Counted from the first letter of the stretch, positions 28,608 through 38,745 are shown. The stretch: 64,000 nucleotides of DNA from Nitratireductor aquimarinus (GCF_017255295.1 NZ_JAFKDE010000010.1:124001-188000); one strand, 5' to 3'. Numbers and translations: made by a program. The notes: generated by a model not told the origin, from the sequence alone.

Positions 28608-29210
28608 ATGTTTGATCTTGGCTGGCCCGAAATCATGGTGATCGCCATCGTCCTGATCGTCGTGGTCGGGCCGAAGGACTTGCCGCGTATGCTGCGCTCA
28701 TTCGGGCGCACGACGTCCAAATTGCGCAGCATGGCTGGCGATTTCCGCAAGCAGTTCGATGAAGCGCTGCAGGAAGCCGAGCTTGATGACGTGAAGTCTA
28801 TCGTGGACGACGCGCGCAAGCTCGATCCGCGCAACGAGATCAAGAAGCACCTGAACCCTCTGGAGCAGGTGGGACGTGATATTCGTTCCGGGCTGGATGA
28901 GGCCATGAAGCCGCAGGCGGCGAAGTCAGGGCCTCCGGCCTCGACCGAGACGCATGCGGCGGAACCGGCCAAGGCCGGGGCAACCCGCATGCCGGGCGAG
29001 GGGAAGGCTGGAGCCGCCAAGGCTCCGGCGAAGTCCACGTCTGCCAAGACGTCGCCGAAGGCTACTTCAACAAAGGCGGCGTCGACGAAGGCTGCTTCGA
29101 CAAAGAGCACGGCAGCCAAAAGCACGGCAGCCAAGCCGAAGGCCGCCAGCAAGACCACTGCGGCTGGCGCGGCGAAGCGTCCGGCCACCAAGAAGACCAG
29201 CGGAGCCTAA
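28608..29210 (+). CDS. tatB: Sec-independent protein translocase subunit TatB
   Basis: The 200-residue TatB opens MFDLGWPEIMVIAIV, with the conserved Glu in its membrane helix and the GPKDLPRMLR hinge, then an amphipathic helix. The last ~60 residues are a Lys/Ala/Ser/Thr tail with repeated KAAST units resembling histone-H1-like tails, longer than in E. coli TatB (171 residues). TatB and TatC form the receptor for twin-arginine signal peptides. tatC starts 4 nt after its stop. Confidence 0.96.
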   Translation: MFDLGWPEIMVIAIVLIVVVGPKDLPRMLRSFGRTTSKLRSMAGDFRKQFDEALQEAELDDVKSIVDDARKLDPRNEIKKHLNPLEQVGRDIRSGLDEAMKPQAAKSGPPASTETHAAEPAKAGATRMPGEGKAGAAKAPAKSTSAKTSPKATSTKAASTKAASTKSTAAKSTAAKPKAASKTTAAGAAKRPATKKTSGA

Positions 29211-29214
29211 TGTC

Positions 29215-30048
29215 GTGAACGCCGAACGAGACGACGACATCGATCAGTCTTCCGCCCCGCTGATGGATCACCTGATCGAGCTGCGTTCGCGGCTCATCTG
29301 GGCGATCGGAGGGTTCTTCGTGGCCTTTCTGGTCTGCTTCTTCTTCGCCAAGCAGATCTTCAACCTGCTGGTGATTCCGTTCCAGTGGGCGACCCTGTGG
29401 GCCGGTCTCGACGCGGACAAGGTGGACCTGATCTACACCGCGCCGCAGGAATTCTTCTTTACCCAGATCAAGCTGGCCATGTTTGGCGGCCTGGTGATCG
29501 CCTTCCCGGTGATCGCCATGCAGATCTACAAGTTTGTCGCGCCGGGGCTTTACCGCAACGAGCGCCGCGCGTTCATTCCGTTCCTGATTGCCTCGCCGAT
29601 CCTGTTCCTGATCGGCGCTGCGCTCGTCTATTTCTTCTTTACGCCGATGGTGATGTGGTTCTTCTTGTCCATGCAGCAGGTGGGGCCTGACAACACGGTG
29701 CAGATCTCTCTGCTGCCCAAGGTTTCGGAGTATCTCGGCCTGATCATGACGCTGATCCTGTCGTTCGGCCTCGTGTTCCAGCTTCCGGTCGTGACGACGC
29801 TCATGGCGCGGGTGGGGCTTCTGACCTCGACCGGGCTTGCCGACAAGCGCAAATACGCCATCGTGGCGGCTTTCGTGGCTGCGGCGATCCTCACGCCGCC
29901 GGATCCGGTGAGCCAGATCGGCCTTGCGCTTCCGACCATCCTTCTCTACGAAATTGCCATCTGGGCCGCCCGCATGGTCGAGCGCCAGCGCGAGAAGGAA
30001 GCGAACGCGCAGGACGACACCGGCGAGACGGACCAGCCGACCGCCTAG
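29215..30048 (+). CDS. tatC: Sec-independent protein translocase subunit TatC
   Basis: The 277-residue protein has six membrane segments and the family blocks [25 protein letters not shown] and the conserved TPPDPVSQ loop. TatC recognises the twin-arginine motif. The start is a GTG at 29215, with GGAG nine bases upstream and a 4-nt gap from tatB; ATG at 29210 is out of frame. serS follows after about 68 nt. Confidence 0.96.
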   Translation: MNAERDDDIDQSSAPLMDHLIELRSRLIWAIGGFFVAFLVCFFFAKQIFNLLVIPFQWATLWAGLDADKVDLIYTAPQEFFFTQIKLAMFGGLVIAFPVIAMQIYKFVAPGLYRNERRAFIPFLIASPILFLIGAALVYFFFTPMVMWFFLSMQQVGPDNTVQISLLPKVSEYLGLIMTLILSFGLVFQLPVVTTLMARVGLLTSTGLADKRKYAIVAAFVAAAILTPPDPVSQIGLALPTILLYEIAIWAARMVERQREKEANAQDDTGETDQPTA

Positions 30049-30116
30049 ATCAGCAGGTCATTTCCTGTCTGTCCCGGGGCGGTTCACTGCAATCTCTCCG
30101 CGATTGGAAATCAGAC

Positions 30117-31400
30117 ATGCTCGACATCAAATGGATTCGCGAGAACCCGCAGGCGCTGGACGAAGCGCTCAAAAAGCGCGGCGCGGACCCTGAAAGTGGG
30201 AAGCTCCTGGCGCTTGATGAAGCGCGCCGCCAGCACCTGACGAAGCTTCAGGAGGCGCAGGAGCGCCGCAATGCCGCCTCCAAGGAAATCGGCAAGGCCA
30301 TGGCATCCGGCGACAAGGACCTCGCCGAGAAGCTGAAGGCCGAAGTGTCTGAGCTGAAGAGTTTCGTTCAGGATGGCGAGGCTGAAGAGCGCCGCCACGA
30401 CGCCGCGCTCAACGATGCGCTGGCGCGTGTTCCCAACATCCCGCTCGAAGATGTGCCGGTTGGCGCGGACGAAAACGACAATGTCGAAGTGCGCAGGCAT
30501 GGCGAGCCGAAGCACGCCAACTGGTCGAAAGAGCATTTTGAGATCGGCGAGGCGCTCGGCCTGATGGATTTCGAGCGCGCGGCAAAGCTTTCGGGCTCGC
30601 GCTTCACGGTGCTATCCGGCCAGCTTGCCCGCCTTGAGCGCGCGCTTGGCCAGTTCATGCTCGACCTGCACACGCAGGAGCATGGCTACACGGAAGTGCA
30701 GCCGCCGCTTCTGGTGCGTGACGATGCAATGTTCGGCACCGGGCAGTTGCCGAAGTTCACCGAGGACCTGTTCCGCGCCGGTGACGATCACTGGCTGATC
30801 CCGACGGCGGAAGTGTCGCTCACCAACCTCGTGCGCGAGGAAATTCTGGAAGGCGACAAGCTGCCGCTGCGCTTTACCGCGCTGACGCCGTGCTTCCGTT
30901 CGGAAGCGGGTTCTGCGGGACGCGACACGCGCGGCATGCTGCGCCAGCACCAGTTCTACAAGGTCGAGCTGGTTTCCATCACCGATGCCGAAACATCGAT
31001 TGACGAGCATGAGCGCATGACGGCCTGTGCCGAGACCGTGCTGAAGAAGCTCGACCTGCCTTACCGGACCATGGTTCTGTGCACGGGTGATATGGGCTTC
31101 GGTGCACGCAAGACCTACGATCTGGAAGTCTGGCTGCCGGGGCAGAACGCCTATCGTGAAATCTCGTCCTGCTCGGTCTGTGGCGATTTCCAGGGGCGTC
31201 GCATGAATGCGCGCTACCGTGCGGCCGGCAAGAAGCAGACCCGCTTCGTGCACACGCTCAACGGTTCGGGAACGGCTGTTGGCCGTGCGCTGATCGCGGT
31301 TCTGGAAAATTACCAGAATGAGGACGGCAGTGTCACGATACCGTCAGCCCTCAAACCCTATATGGGCGGCCTGGAGAAAATCGAAGCATCGAAGGATTGA
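30117..31400 (+). CDS. serS: Seryl-tRNA synthetase
   Basis: The 427-residue class II synthetase begins [11 protein letters not shown] and has the long N-terminal coiled-coil arm (about residues 30-100) that grips tRNA-Ser. The class II motifs include [21 protein letters not shown] (motif 2) and [22 protein letters not shown] (motif 3). Start at the ATG 30117. surE begins 4 nt after its stop. Confidence 0.98.
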   Translation: MLDIKWIRENPQALDEALKKRGADPESGKLLALDEARRQHLTKLQEAQERRNAASKEIGKAMASGDKDLAEKLKAEVSELKSFVQDGEAEERRHDAALNDALARVPNIPLEDVPVGADENDNVEVRRHGEPKHANWSKEHFEIGEALGLMDFERAAKLSGSRFTVLSGQLARLERALGQFMLDLHTQEHGYTEVQPPLLVRDDAMFGTGQLPKFTEDLFRAGDDHWLIPTAEVSLTNLVREEILEGDKLPLRFTALTPCFRSEAGSAGRDTRGMLRQHQFYKVELVSITDAETSIDEHERMTACAETVLKKLDLPYRTMVLCTGDMGFGARKTYDLEVWLPGQNAYREISSCSVCGDFQGRRMNARYRAAGKKQTRFVHTLNGSGTAVGRALIAVLENYQNEDGSVTIPSALKPYMGGLEKIEASKD

Positions 31401-31404
31401 GACT

Positions 31405-32163
31405 TTGCGCATTCTGTTGACCAATGACGATGGCATTCACGCAGAAGGACTGGCGACGCTGGAGCGTATCGCCCGCACTTTGAGCGATGATGTCTGGGTT
31501 GTGGCGCCCGAAACCGACCAGTCGGGCTTTGCCCATTCGCTGTCATTGTCGGAGCCGCTCAGGATGCGCAAGATCGATGACAGGCATTTTGCCTTACGCG
31601 GCACGCCCACCGATTGCGTTATCATGGGCGTGCGGCATGTGATGGACACGCCGCCGGACCTGATCCTGTCCGGCGTCAACAACGGCACCAACATTGCCGA
31701 TGACGTGACCTATTCGGGAACCGTGGCCGGTGCGATGGAAGGGACGCTTCTGGGCATTCCGTCCTTTGCGCTGAGCCAGGCCTACGACTTCACCGACGAA
31801 AGCCGCTACATTCCCTTCGGCACCGCCGAGGCGCTTGCGCCGCCGCTTCTGAAGAAGCTGATCGACCGGCCCATGCCCGAAGGCGTTCTGATCAACATCA
31901 ACTTCCCCAATTGTGCGCCGGAAGACGCCAAGGGCACTCTGGTGACCGCACAGGGCAAGATGGTGCACGGGCTGAACGTGGAAGAGCGCCGCGACGGGCG
32001 CAACTATCCCTATTACTGGCTGCGTTTCGGCCGCAAGCAGGCCGATATTCGCCAGGGCAGCGATCAGGCAGCGATCCGTGACGGCTATGTTTCGGTGACG
32101 CCGCTGCATCTCGATCTGACGGCGCATGAAGTGCGTGACCAGCTTTCCAAGGCTCTGGCATGA
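31405..32163 (+). CDS. surE: 5'/3'-nucleotidase SurE
   Basis: This 252-residue survival protein opens [16 protein letters not shown], where NDDG provides the metal-binding acidic pair, and continues with [25 protein letters not shown]. SurE is a stationary-phase nucleotidase. The start is a TTG at 31405 with AAGGA upstream; reading from ATG at 31318 would overlap serS by ~80 nt. The stop shares ATGA with the pcm start, so the two are translationally coupled. The surE-pcm-nlpD order matches that of enterobacteria. Confidence 0.96.
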   Translation: MRILLTNDDGIHAEGLATLERIARTLSDDVWVVAPETDQSGFAHSLSLSEPLRMRKIDDRHFALRGTPTDCVIMGVRHVMDTPPDLILSGVNNGTNIADDVTYSGTVAGAMEGTLLGIPSFALSQAYDFTDESRYIPFGTAEALAPPLLKKLIDRPMPEGVLININFPNCAPEDAKGTLVTAQGKMVHGLNVEERRDGRNYPYYWLRFGRKQADIRQGSDQAAIRDGYVSVTPLHLDLTAHEVRDQLSKALA

Positions 32164-32813
32164 ACGAAGCGGGGCAGGAGCGCGAGAGCTTTGCCGCGTT
32201 CATGCTGCGCATGCGCGCACGCGGAATTGGCGGCAAGGAACTCTTTGCCGCCATGGAAGCGACACCGCGCGCGGGCTTTCTTCCATCGGAATGGTATGCG
32301 GCGGCGTGGTCGCAGCGCATGGTGCCTATTGCCTGTGGCGAGGCCATTGAAGGCTGCGACCTGCAGGCAAGGGCCATCGATGCGCTGGAACTCTCTTCCG
32401 GGCACCGCGTGCTGGAGATCGGCACGGGGTCGGGCTTCACCGCTGCGGTGATCGCGAGGCTGGCGGGCCGGGTCCTCACGCTCGACCGTTACAAGACGCT
32501 TGGTGTGGAAGCACAATTGCGCTGGGAGAATCTGGGCCTCACCAATGTGTCGGCCCGGCATGCAGACGGTTCAGAAGGCGCACCCTCCGACGGGCCGTTC
32601 GACCGAATCATCGTGTGGGCCGCTTTCGATGAATTGCCGCGCCGTTTCGTCGACCAGCTTGCCACCGGCGGCATTATGGTCGCGCCAATCGGACCGGGCG
32701 ACGATGTGCAGATGATGACGAAACTGGCCAAGGTTGGCAGTCGTTTCGAGCGCACAGACCTTGAAAACGTGCGGTTACAGCCTCTTTTCAAAAGCGCTGC
32801 CGAGGCCATCTGA
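32160..32813 (+). CDS. pcm: Protein-L-isoaspartate O-methyltransferase
   Basis: The 217-residue protein contains the SAM-binding motif [20 protein letters not shown] and the PCMT-specific [12 protein letters not shown] segment, where isoaspartate enzymes normally have the QTISQPY loop. It repairs isoaspartyl residues in ageing proteins, consistent with the stationary-phase partner surE. Start ATG overlaps the surE stop (ATGA). A small hairpin (32813-32832) lies over its stop codon. Confidence 0.92.
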   Translation: MNEAGQERESFAAFMLRMRARGIGGKELFAAMEATPRAGFLPSEWYAAAWSQRMVPIACGEAIEGCDLQARAIDALELSSGHRVLEIGTGSGFTAAVIARLAGRVLTLDRYKTLGVEAQLRWENLGLTNVSARHADGSEGAPSDGPFDRIIVWAAFDELPRRFVDQLATGGIMVAPIGPGDDVQMMTKLAKVGSRFERTDLENVRLQPLFKSAAEAI

Positions 32814-32923
32814 CGCCCCTGGCGAGGGGCGTTCATCTCAAAATCTCCCCGCAGCTTAACCGCTGAGTAACATTAACGCGATTTAATTGCCCGTGTTCAG
32901 GTATTGGGTACGCGGGTAGTCAC

Positions 32924-34501
32924 ATGCGTTGCATTACACGGAGTTTCGATCGCGCTATGTTGCGCGGAGCCGCTGTCATTTTGATGGGCGGCGTTGCGGC
33001 AGGATGCAGTTCCGATGTGTCCCGCTTCAAGTCCAGCGATTTTGCAGATGCACGGTCGACCAACCGGGCGGTGGCCATGGCCCCTGCCAGCCAGCCCTAT
33101 CCGGGCGATGTCGGCGGTGTTGACACCACCTACACGGGTTCGATCAGCCGTCAGGGCTCCAGCCCGCGGCCGAACGGTCTCGTGGGCGGTGCCGTCAGCC
33201 AGCCTCTGCCCGCGCCGACCAACACACCGGTTCGCGCAGCGACCAGGCCGGTTGACCTGACCAATCAGACCGCTTCCAACGTACAGCGCCAGGCGCTTCC
33301 CGCGCCGTCGCAGCCGCAGCCGGCACGCGTTGCCGCAGCGCCCGTACCGGCGCAGCCGCAGCTTGACCGCACGTCGACCGGATCGGTGACGCGCCAGCCT
33401 GCGCAGACCGGGCAGGGCGCTGGCCAGAAGATTACGGTGCGCGAAGGCGAGACGGTGTTCAACCTGTCGCGCCGGTTCGGTGTGCCGGTTGCCGCCATTC
33501 TGGGCGCAAACAATCTTTCCAGCGCATCGCAGCTGCGCACGGGACAGACGCTGATGATCCCGAGCTATGCCTATTCGGGCAATGCACCGGCTGCCGCATC
33601 TGACAATGGTGCGGCCACGCAGCGTCAGGCCGCTGCGCCGCAGCCTGTTCCCAAGGAGCCGACGCCTCAGAGAGAGCCGCAGGAGCGCCTTGCGGTTCTG
33701 CGCGAGACGCCGCGACCCAAGCCGCGCCCGCAGGGTTCTGAAACGAACAATACCGCGAGCAACGCCAATACGACCAGCCAGCCGGCGCCGGTGCAGGCCA
33801 AGACGGCTTCTGCCGGTTCCTACACCGTGGTTTCGGGCGACACGCTTTACGGCATTGCCCGCAAGACGGGGGCGAGCGTCGCGAACATCAAGGCGGCCAA
33901 TGGTCTTGCCGATGGTTATCTGAAGGTCGGTCAGATTCTGACCATCCCGTCCGGCAATGTGAGCCAGCCGACGCAGGTTGCAGCGGCTCCGAAGACGGTT
34001 GACCGCACGACGACCAGCGCCACGACCCGCGATCCTGCACCGGTGGTGAAAACCTCGACGCAGGCTCAGACACAGGTTGCCGCCGTGGCGAAGCAGAGCA
34101 ATGAAGTTGCGCCGGACTCGACCGGCATCGGCAAGCTGCGCTGGCCGGCGCGTGGTCGAATCATCTCGGACTTCGGCAGCACCTCGGGTTCCGTGCGCAA
34201 TGACGGCATCGACATTGCCGTTCCGGCAGGCACGCCGGTCAAGGCAGCCGAAAACGGCGTCGTGATCTATGCCGGCGACGGGCTGAAGGAGTTCGGCAAC
34301 ACGGTTCTGGTGCGCCATGACAACGGCATGGTGACGGTTTACGGCCACGCCAGCGCGCTTCGGGTGAAGCGTGGCGAGAAGGTCCGGCGCGGTCAGGAAA
34401 TCGCCCTTTCGGGCATGAGCGGCAGCGCCGAGCGCCCGAAACTGCACTTCGAAGTGCGCAAGGACGCCACGCCGGTCAATCCGACCGGTTATCTGGAATA
34501 G
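32924..34501 (+). CDS. nlpD: NlpD/DipM-like LysM and LytM (M23) domain lipoprotein
   Basis: The 525-residue product has a lipobox (MGGVAAG|C) giving an N-terminal lipoprotein anchor, two LysM peptidoglycan-binding domains (about residues 165-211 and 301-346) separated by Pro/Gln-rich linkers, and a C-terminal LytM domain. The LytM zinc-site motifs are degenerate: the usual HxxxD reads NDGID, and the HxH motif reads KLH. It is therefore probably not a hydrolase but an activator of cell-wall amidases, like NlpD, EnvC and DipM in division. It follows surE-pcm as in E. coli surE-pcm-nlpD. An internal ATG at 32957 is an alternative start. Confidence 0.9.
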   Translation: MRCITRSFDRAMLRGAAVILMGGVAAGCSSDVSRFKSSDFADARSTNRAVAMAPASQPYPGDVGGVDTTYTGSISRQGSSPRPNGLVGGAVSQPLPAPTNTPVRAATRPVDLTNQTASNVQRQALPAPSQPQPARVAAAPVPAQPQLDRTSTGSVTRQPAQTGQGAGQKITVREGETVFNLSRRFGVPVAAILGANNLSSASQLRTGQTLMIPSYAYSGNAPAAASDNGAATQRQAAAPQPVPKEPTPQREPQERLAVLRETPRPKPRPQGSETNNTASNANTTSQPAPVQAKTASAGSYTVVSGDTLYGIARKTGASVANIKAANGLADGYLKVGQILTIPSGNVSQPTQVAAAPKTVDRTTTSATTRDPAPVVKTSTQAQTQVAAVAKQSNEVAPDSTGIGKLRWPARGRIISDFGSTSGSVRNDGIDIAVPAGTPVKAAENGVVIYAGDGLKEFGNTVLVRHDNGMVTVYGHASALRVKRGEKVRRGQEIALSGMSGSAERPKLHFEVRKDATPVNPTGYLE

Positions 34502-34563
34502 ACGTTCCCTGAATAACGAGAAAAAAGCTGCGGCCTGCCAGACCTCCGGTCAGGCTGCCTCTT

Positions 34564-34591
34564 TGACCCGCCCGAAAGGGCGGGTTTTTTA
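34564..34591 (+). terminator. Rho-independent terminator after nlpD
   Basis: ACCCGCCC-GAAA-GGGCGGGT is a perfect 8-bp stem with a tetraloop followed by five T. It lies between convergent nlpD and the DUF815 gene. Confidence 0.92.
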
Positions 34592-34624
34592 TTGAGGCGA
34601 AGCGTTGGGTCGGGGGGATACGCC

Positions 34625-35503
34625 TTAGGCGTCGAGACGCTTGCCGAGGCGGCCGGCGAGATCCTGAATGAACTGCCAGGCGACGCGGCCCGAACGGCTG
34701 CCGCGCGTGGTGGCCCATTCGAGTGCTTCGGCGCGCAGGCGCTCCGAATCGATCTCGAGGCCGTAATGGGCGACATAGCCGTCGATCATCGCCAGATATT
34801 CGTCCTGCGAGCATTTGTGGAAGCCGAGCCAGAGGCCGAAACGGTCTGACAGGGAAACCTTTTCTTCGACGGCTTCCGACGGGTTGATGGCCGTCGAGCG
34901 CTCATTCTCGATCATGTCGCGTGGCAAGAGGTGCCGCCGGTTGGAGGTGGCGTAGAGAATGACATTGGCGGGCCTGCCTTCAACGCCGCCTTCCAATGCT
35001 GCCTTGAGCGATTTGTAGGAGGCGTCATTCTGGTCGAAGGACAGATCGTCGCAGAAAAGGATGAAGCGGAACGGCGCGGCTTTCAGGAAAGCCATGAGCT
35101 GCGGCAGCGTTTCGATATCCTCGCGATGGATCTCCACCAGCTTCAGCGGCGGCTGGCCGGCAGGGGCGGCGCGGTTGATCTCGGCATGGACGGCTTTGAC
35201 CAGCGACGACTTGCCCATGCCGCGCGCGCCCCACAGAAGCACGTTGTTGGCGGGTAGGTCGCGGGCAAAGCGCTCGGTGTTGTCGGCCAGGATATCGCGC
35301 ACGCGGTCGACGCCGCGAATCAGCGAAAGTTCCACGCGATTGACCTTTTCGACGGGATCCAGCGTCCGGCGCTCCGCATTCCAGACAAAACAGTCGGCTT
35401 GCTCGAAGCGCGGCGGCTCGGGCTGCTGCGGGGTGAGGCGGGCGATCGTATCGATCAGCCGGTCGAGTTTCTCGGACAGCGCTTCGATGGTGTTTTCGGA
35501 CAT
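34625..35503 (-). CDS. DUF815 family AAA ATPase
   Basis: The 292-residue P-loop protein has Walker A GARGMGKSS (about 92-100), Walker B FILFCDDLSF (about 147-156) and an arginine-finger-like ATSNRRHLLPRDMIEN block, the hallmarks of DUF815, a conserved alphaproteobacterial ATPase of unknown function. MSENTIEALSEKLDRLID suggests a short N-terminal coiled coil. The ATG at 35503 follows GAGGAAA. It is divergent from yajC; a 16-bp palindrome lies 35 nt upstream. No function should be claimed. Confidence 0.85.
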   Translation of the reverse strand: MSENTIEALSEKLDRLIDTIARLTPQQPEPPRFEQADCFVWNAERRTLDPVEKVNRVELSLIRGVDRVRDILADNTERFARDLPANNVLLWGARGMGKSSLVKAVHAEINRAAPAGQPPLKLVEIHREDIETLPQLMAFLKAAPFRFILFCDDLSFDQNDASYKSLKAALEGGVEGRPANVILYATSNRRHLLPRDMIENERSTAINPSEAVEEKVSLSDRFGLWLGFHKCSQDEYLAMIDGYVAHYGLEIDSERLRAEALEWATTRGSRSGRVAWQFIQDLAGRLGKRLDA

Positions 35504-35537
35504 GATTTCCTCGCAAAGCTCATGCGCAGACGGGTTG

Positions 35538-35553
35538 CGTACCGTACGGTACG
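35538..35553. promoter_or_regulatory. 16-bp perfect palindrome, possible TetR-type operator
   Basis: CGTACCGTACGGTACG is fully self-complementary and lies 35 nt upstream of the DUF815 gene within the divergent DUF815/yajC region. Operators of this ACCGTACGGT type are common for TetR-family repressors. No TetR gene is in the window. Confidence 0.5.
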
Positions 35554-35756
35554 GTTCTTCCATAAGGGGGCGGGATTTGCAAGTGCGGGAGGCGGCGCGG
35601 GGGAGTGTATTGCCGGACGCAGCGTCAGATGTCTGCGCATAAGCGGCCTTGCGGGCCTGTGCACACTGCGCCAACAGTTGCAATGAAGGGGTGAAAGTCT
35701 ATATTCCGGCCACATTTATGACCAGCCGGACGTCCGGCAGATATCAGGAGTTTTCG

Positions 35757-36104
35757 ATGTTCATCACCCCGGCATACGCACAGGCTGGCGCAGGCGGAGC
35801 GCCCGACATCTTTGTCAGCATTCTGCCGTTCGTTCTGATCTTCGTGATCATGTATTTCCTCATCATCCGTCCGCAGCGCCAGCAGATGAAGAAGCGCGCC
35901 GAGATGCTGTCGGCTGTTCGTCGTGGCGACACGGTGGTGACGGGCGGCGGCCTGGTCGGCAAGGTGAGCAAGGTCATCAATGACAGCGAGCTCGAAATCG
36001 ACCTGGGCGGCGGCAACAAGGTTACGGCCGTGCGCTCCATGCTCGCAGAGGTTCGCGTGAAGGGTGAGCCGGTTGCAGACAACAAGCAGCCCGCCAAGAA
36101 ATAA
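35757..36104 (+). CDS. yajC: Preprotein translocase subunit YajC
   Basis: The 115-residue protein opens MFITPAYAQAG, followed by one membrane helix (IFVSILPFVLIFVIMYFLIIRPQ) and the RRGDTVVTGGGLVGKV block of YajC. It is an accessory of SecDF in the inner membrane. An AGGAG ribosome site precedes the ATG at 35757; the upstream in-frame extension is not conserved. secDF follows after 70 nt, with a strong hairpin between. Confidence 0.95.
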   Translation: MFITPAYAQAGAGGAPDIFVSILPFVLIFVIMYFLIIRPQRQQMKKRAEMLSAVRRGDTVVTGGGLVGKVSKVINDSELEIDLGGGNKVTAVRSMLAEVRVKGEPVADNKQPAKK

Positions 36105-36125
36105 CCGCAATATGACGTGATTGCC

Positions 36126-36153
36126 GGGAAGGGCCGGCAAAAACGGCCCTCCC
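36126..36153 (+). promoter_or_regulatory. Intercistronic hairpin between yajC and secDF
   Basis: GGG-A-AGGGCCG (36126-36136) pairs with CGGCCCTCCC (36144-36153), ten base pairs with one bulged A and a GCAAAAA loop. There is no T-run, so it may modulate stability or coupling between the two messages more than end transcription. Confidence 0.5.
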
Positions 36154-36174
36154 AACCTGAACAGACGAGGCCCC

Positions 36175-38745
36175 ATGCTACACTTCTCGCGCTGGCAAAC
36201 GATACTTATCTGGCTGGCCGTGGCGCTTGGCGTCGCCTACGCGGCGCCGAACATCATTCCGGCATCCTATTTGTCCTCCATGCCGAGCTGGGCGCCTTCG
36301 CGGCCAATGACGCTGGGCCTCGACCTTCAGGGCGGTTCGCACATTCTTCTCCAGATCGAGAAGAAGGAACTGATCGAGGAGCGCATCGTTACGACGCGCG
36401 ACGACATCCGCCGTACGCTGCGTGACAAGCGGATCGGCTATACCGGTCTCACCGGTTCGGGCCAGAGCGTGCAGGTTCGCATTCGCGACGCCGCTCAGAT
36501 ACCCGAAGCCAAGGAGGCTCTGCGCGAGCTGACACAGCCGGTGAATTCCGGCCTGTTCAGTGGCGGCACGGTGACCGAGCTTGCGCTCACCGAACCGGAG
36601 CCGGGCCTTCTGCGCTTCACGCTGACGGAAGACGGTATCAACTACCGTGTGTCCTCCGCGCTTTCGCAGTCCATTGAAGTGGTCTCCCGCCGCGTCAACG
36701 AGCTCGGCACCACCGAGCCGGTGATCCAGCGGCAGGGCGAAGACCGCATTCTCGTTCAGGTGCCGGGCCTTCAGGACCCGCAGCGCCTGAAAGACATTCT
36801 TGGCCAGACCGCCAAGCTGAGCTTCCAGATGGTCGACCAGTCGGTGCCCGTGCAGGAGGCCATCAACAGCCGCCCGCCCATCGGCACGACCATCAAATAC
36901 TCGGTGGACGATCCGCCCGTTCCCTACCTGATCGAAGACCGCGTCATCGTTTCGGGTGAGAACCTCGTGGATGCGCAGGCGACCTTCGACCAGCGCACCA
37001 ACGAACCGGTGGTGAGCTTCCGCTTCGACACGAAGGGCGCGACGCGCTTCGGTCAGGCGACGCAGGAGAATGTCGGTCGCCTGTTCGCCATCATTCTCGA
37101 CGACCAGGTGATTTCGGCTCCGCAGATCCGCGAGCCCATCCTCGGCGGCACCGGCCAGATTTCGGGCAATTTCAACGTCCAGTCGGCCAATGATCTTGCC
37201 GTTCTTCTGCGCGCGGGCGCTCTGCCGGCGACGCTGACAATCATTGAAGAGCGCACGGTCGGACCGGGCCTTGGTCAGGACTCCATCGACGCCGGCAAGA
37301 TCGCCTCGTTGATCGGCGCGGCTCTTGTCGTTGTGTTCATGATTGCCGCTTACGGGCTTCTCGGCGTGTTCGCCGTGATTGCGCTTGCCGCCAATGTGAC
37401 GATGATCATCGCGATCCTCTCGGCGCTCGGTGCAACGCTGACGCTGCCGGGCATTGCCGGTATCGTGCTGACCATCGGCATGGCGGTGGACTCCAGCGTG
37501 CTTATCTTCGAGCGCATTCGCGAGGAGAGGGCTGGCGGGCGTTCGCTCATTCAGGCGGTCGACACGGGCTTCTCCAAGGCGCTGGCAACCATTGTCGACG
37601 CCAATGTGACGACGCTGATCGCCGCCGTGATCCTGTTCTATCTGGGTTCGGGTCCGATCCGCGGCTTTGCCGTCACGCTTGCCATCGGTATCGCGACGAC
37701 GGTCTTCACCGCCTATTCGCTGACGCGCTGGATCGTCGCCGAGTGGGTGCGCCGCCGGCGTCCCCGTGAGCTGCCGCGCACGCCGCTGCGTTTCGTGCCT
37801 GACAACACGAAGATTGGCTTCATGAAGCTGCGCCGCGTGACCTTCACGCTTTCGGCTCTGGCTTCCATCGCGGCTGTGGCGCTGTTCATGACCGTCAACA
37901 TGAACTACGGCATCGACTTCAAGGGCGGCTCCTCCATCGAGGTGCAGTCCCGCGAAGGACCGGCTGACATCGGCGATATCCGCGCGCGTCTGTCGGAACT
38001 CAATCTGGGCGACGTTCAGGTGCAGGAGTTCGGCGATCCGCGTGAGGTGCTGATCCGCGTTCAGGCGCAGGACGGCGGCGAGAATGCCGAACAGACCGTC
38101 ATCGCCAAGGTGCGGGGCGAGCTTGAGGACGCCTATGAGTTCCGCCGCGTCGAAGTGGTGGGGCCGACCGTCTCCGGTGAGCTTGCGCGTGCCGGCACGA
38201 TTGCGGTTCTGGTCTCGCTCCTGGCGATCCTGATTTACATCTGGCTGCGCTTCGAGTGGCAGTTTGCCGTGGGTGCAATTCTTGCCACACTGCACGATGT
38301 GATCATGACCGTCGGCTTCTTCGTGATAACCGGCATCGAGTTCAATCTGACGAGTATCGCGGCGATCCTGACAATCGTGGGTTACTCATTGAACGATACG
38401 GTCGTGGTTTATGACCGCGTGCGCGAGAACCTGCGACGGTTCAAGAAGATGCCGCTTCCGGAGCTTCTGAACCTGTCGATGAACCAGACGCTGTCGCGCA
38501 CCATCATGACCTCGGTGACGACGCTTCTGGCGCTCGGTGCACTGTTCGTCTTCGGTGGCGAGGTGATCCGTTCCTTCACGGCCGCGATGATCTTCGGTGT
38601 GGTGATCGGCACCTACTCGTCGATCTTCATCGCCGGTCCGCTGCTGATCCTGTTCCGCATGCGCTCCACCGGGGCGCTGGGCGCAGAGCAGAAGGACGAT
38701 GATGCGACCGGTTCGGACACGACCGGACAGATGCCGGCCAAGTGA
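36175..38745 (+). CDS. secDF: Fused protein translocase subunit SecDF
   Basis: The 856-residue protein combines SecD (N-terminal, with TLGLDLQGGSHILLQIE, the P1 periplasmic domain and six membrane helices) and SecF (from about residue 545, FMKLRRVTFTLSALASIAA onward, with GIDFKGGSSIEVQ) in one chain. It uses proton motive force to pull preproteins out of SecYEG. The fusion is typical of many Rhizobiales. The ATG at 36175 is preceded by GAGG. The next gene overlaps its stop (TGATG). Confidence 0.97.
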   Translation: MLHFSRWQTILIWLAVALGVAYAAPNIIPASYLSSMPSWAPSRPMTLGLDLQGGSHILLQIEKKELIEERIVTTRDDIRRTLRDKRIGYTGLTGSGQSVQVRIRDAAQIPEAKEALRELTQPVNSGLFSGGTVTELALTEPEPGLLRFTLTEDGINYRVSSALSQSIEVVSRRVNELGTTEPVIQRQGEDRILVQVPGLQDPQRLKDILGQTAKLSFQMVDQSVPVQEAINSRPPIGTTIKYSVDDPPVPYLIEDRVIVSGENLVDAQATFDQRTNEPVVSFRFDTKGATRFGQATQENVGRLFAIILDDQVISAPQIREPILGGTGQISGNFNVQSANDLAVLLRAGALPATLTIIEERTVGPGLGQDSIDAGKIASLIGAALVVVFMIAAYGLLGVFAVIALAANVTMIIAILSALGATLTLPGIAGIVLTIGMAVDSSVLIFERIREERAGGRSLIQAVDTGFSKALATIVDANVTTLIAAVILFYLGSGPIRGFAVTLAIGIATTVFTAYSLTRWIVAEWVRRRRPRELPRTPLRFVPDNTKIGFMKLRRVTFTLSALASIAAVALFMTVNMNYGIDFKGGSSIEVQSREGPADIGDIRARLSELNLGDVQVQEFGDPREVLIRVQAQDGGENAEQTVIAKVRGELEDAYEFRRVEVVGPTVSGELARAGTIAVLVSLLAILIYIWLRFEWQFAVGAILATLHDVIMTVGFFVITGIEFNLTSIAAILTIVGYSLNDTVVVYDRVRENLRRFKKMPLPELLNLSMNQTLSRTIMTSVTTLLALGALFVFGGEVIRSFTAAMIFGVVIGTYSSIFIAGPLLILFRMRSTGALGAEQKDDDATGSDTTGQMPAK

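Noticed and set aside
36178-38295. 705-codon open frame antisense to secDF
   Set aside because: This is a shadow of the secDF reading frame with no recognisable domain and no promoter or ribosome site.
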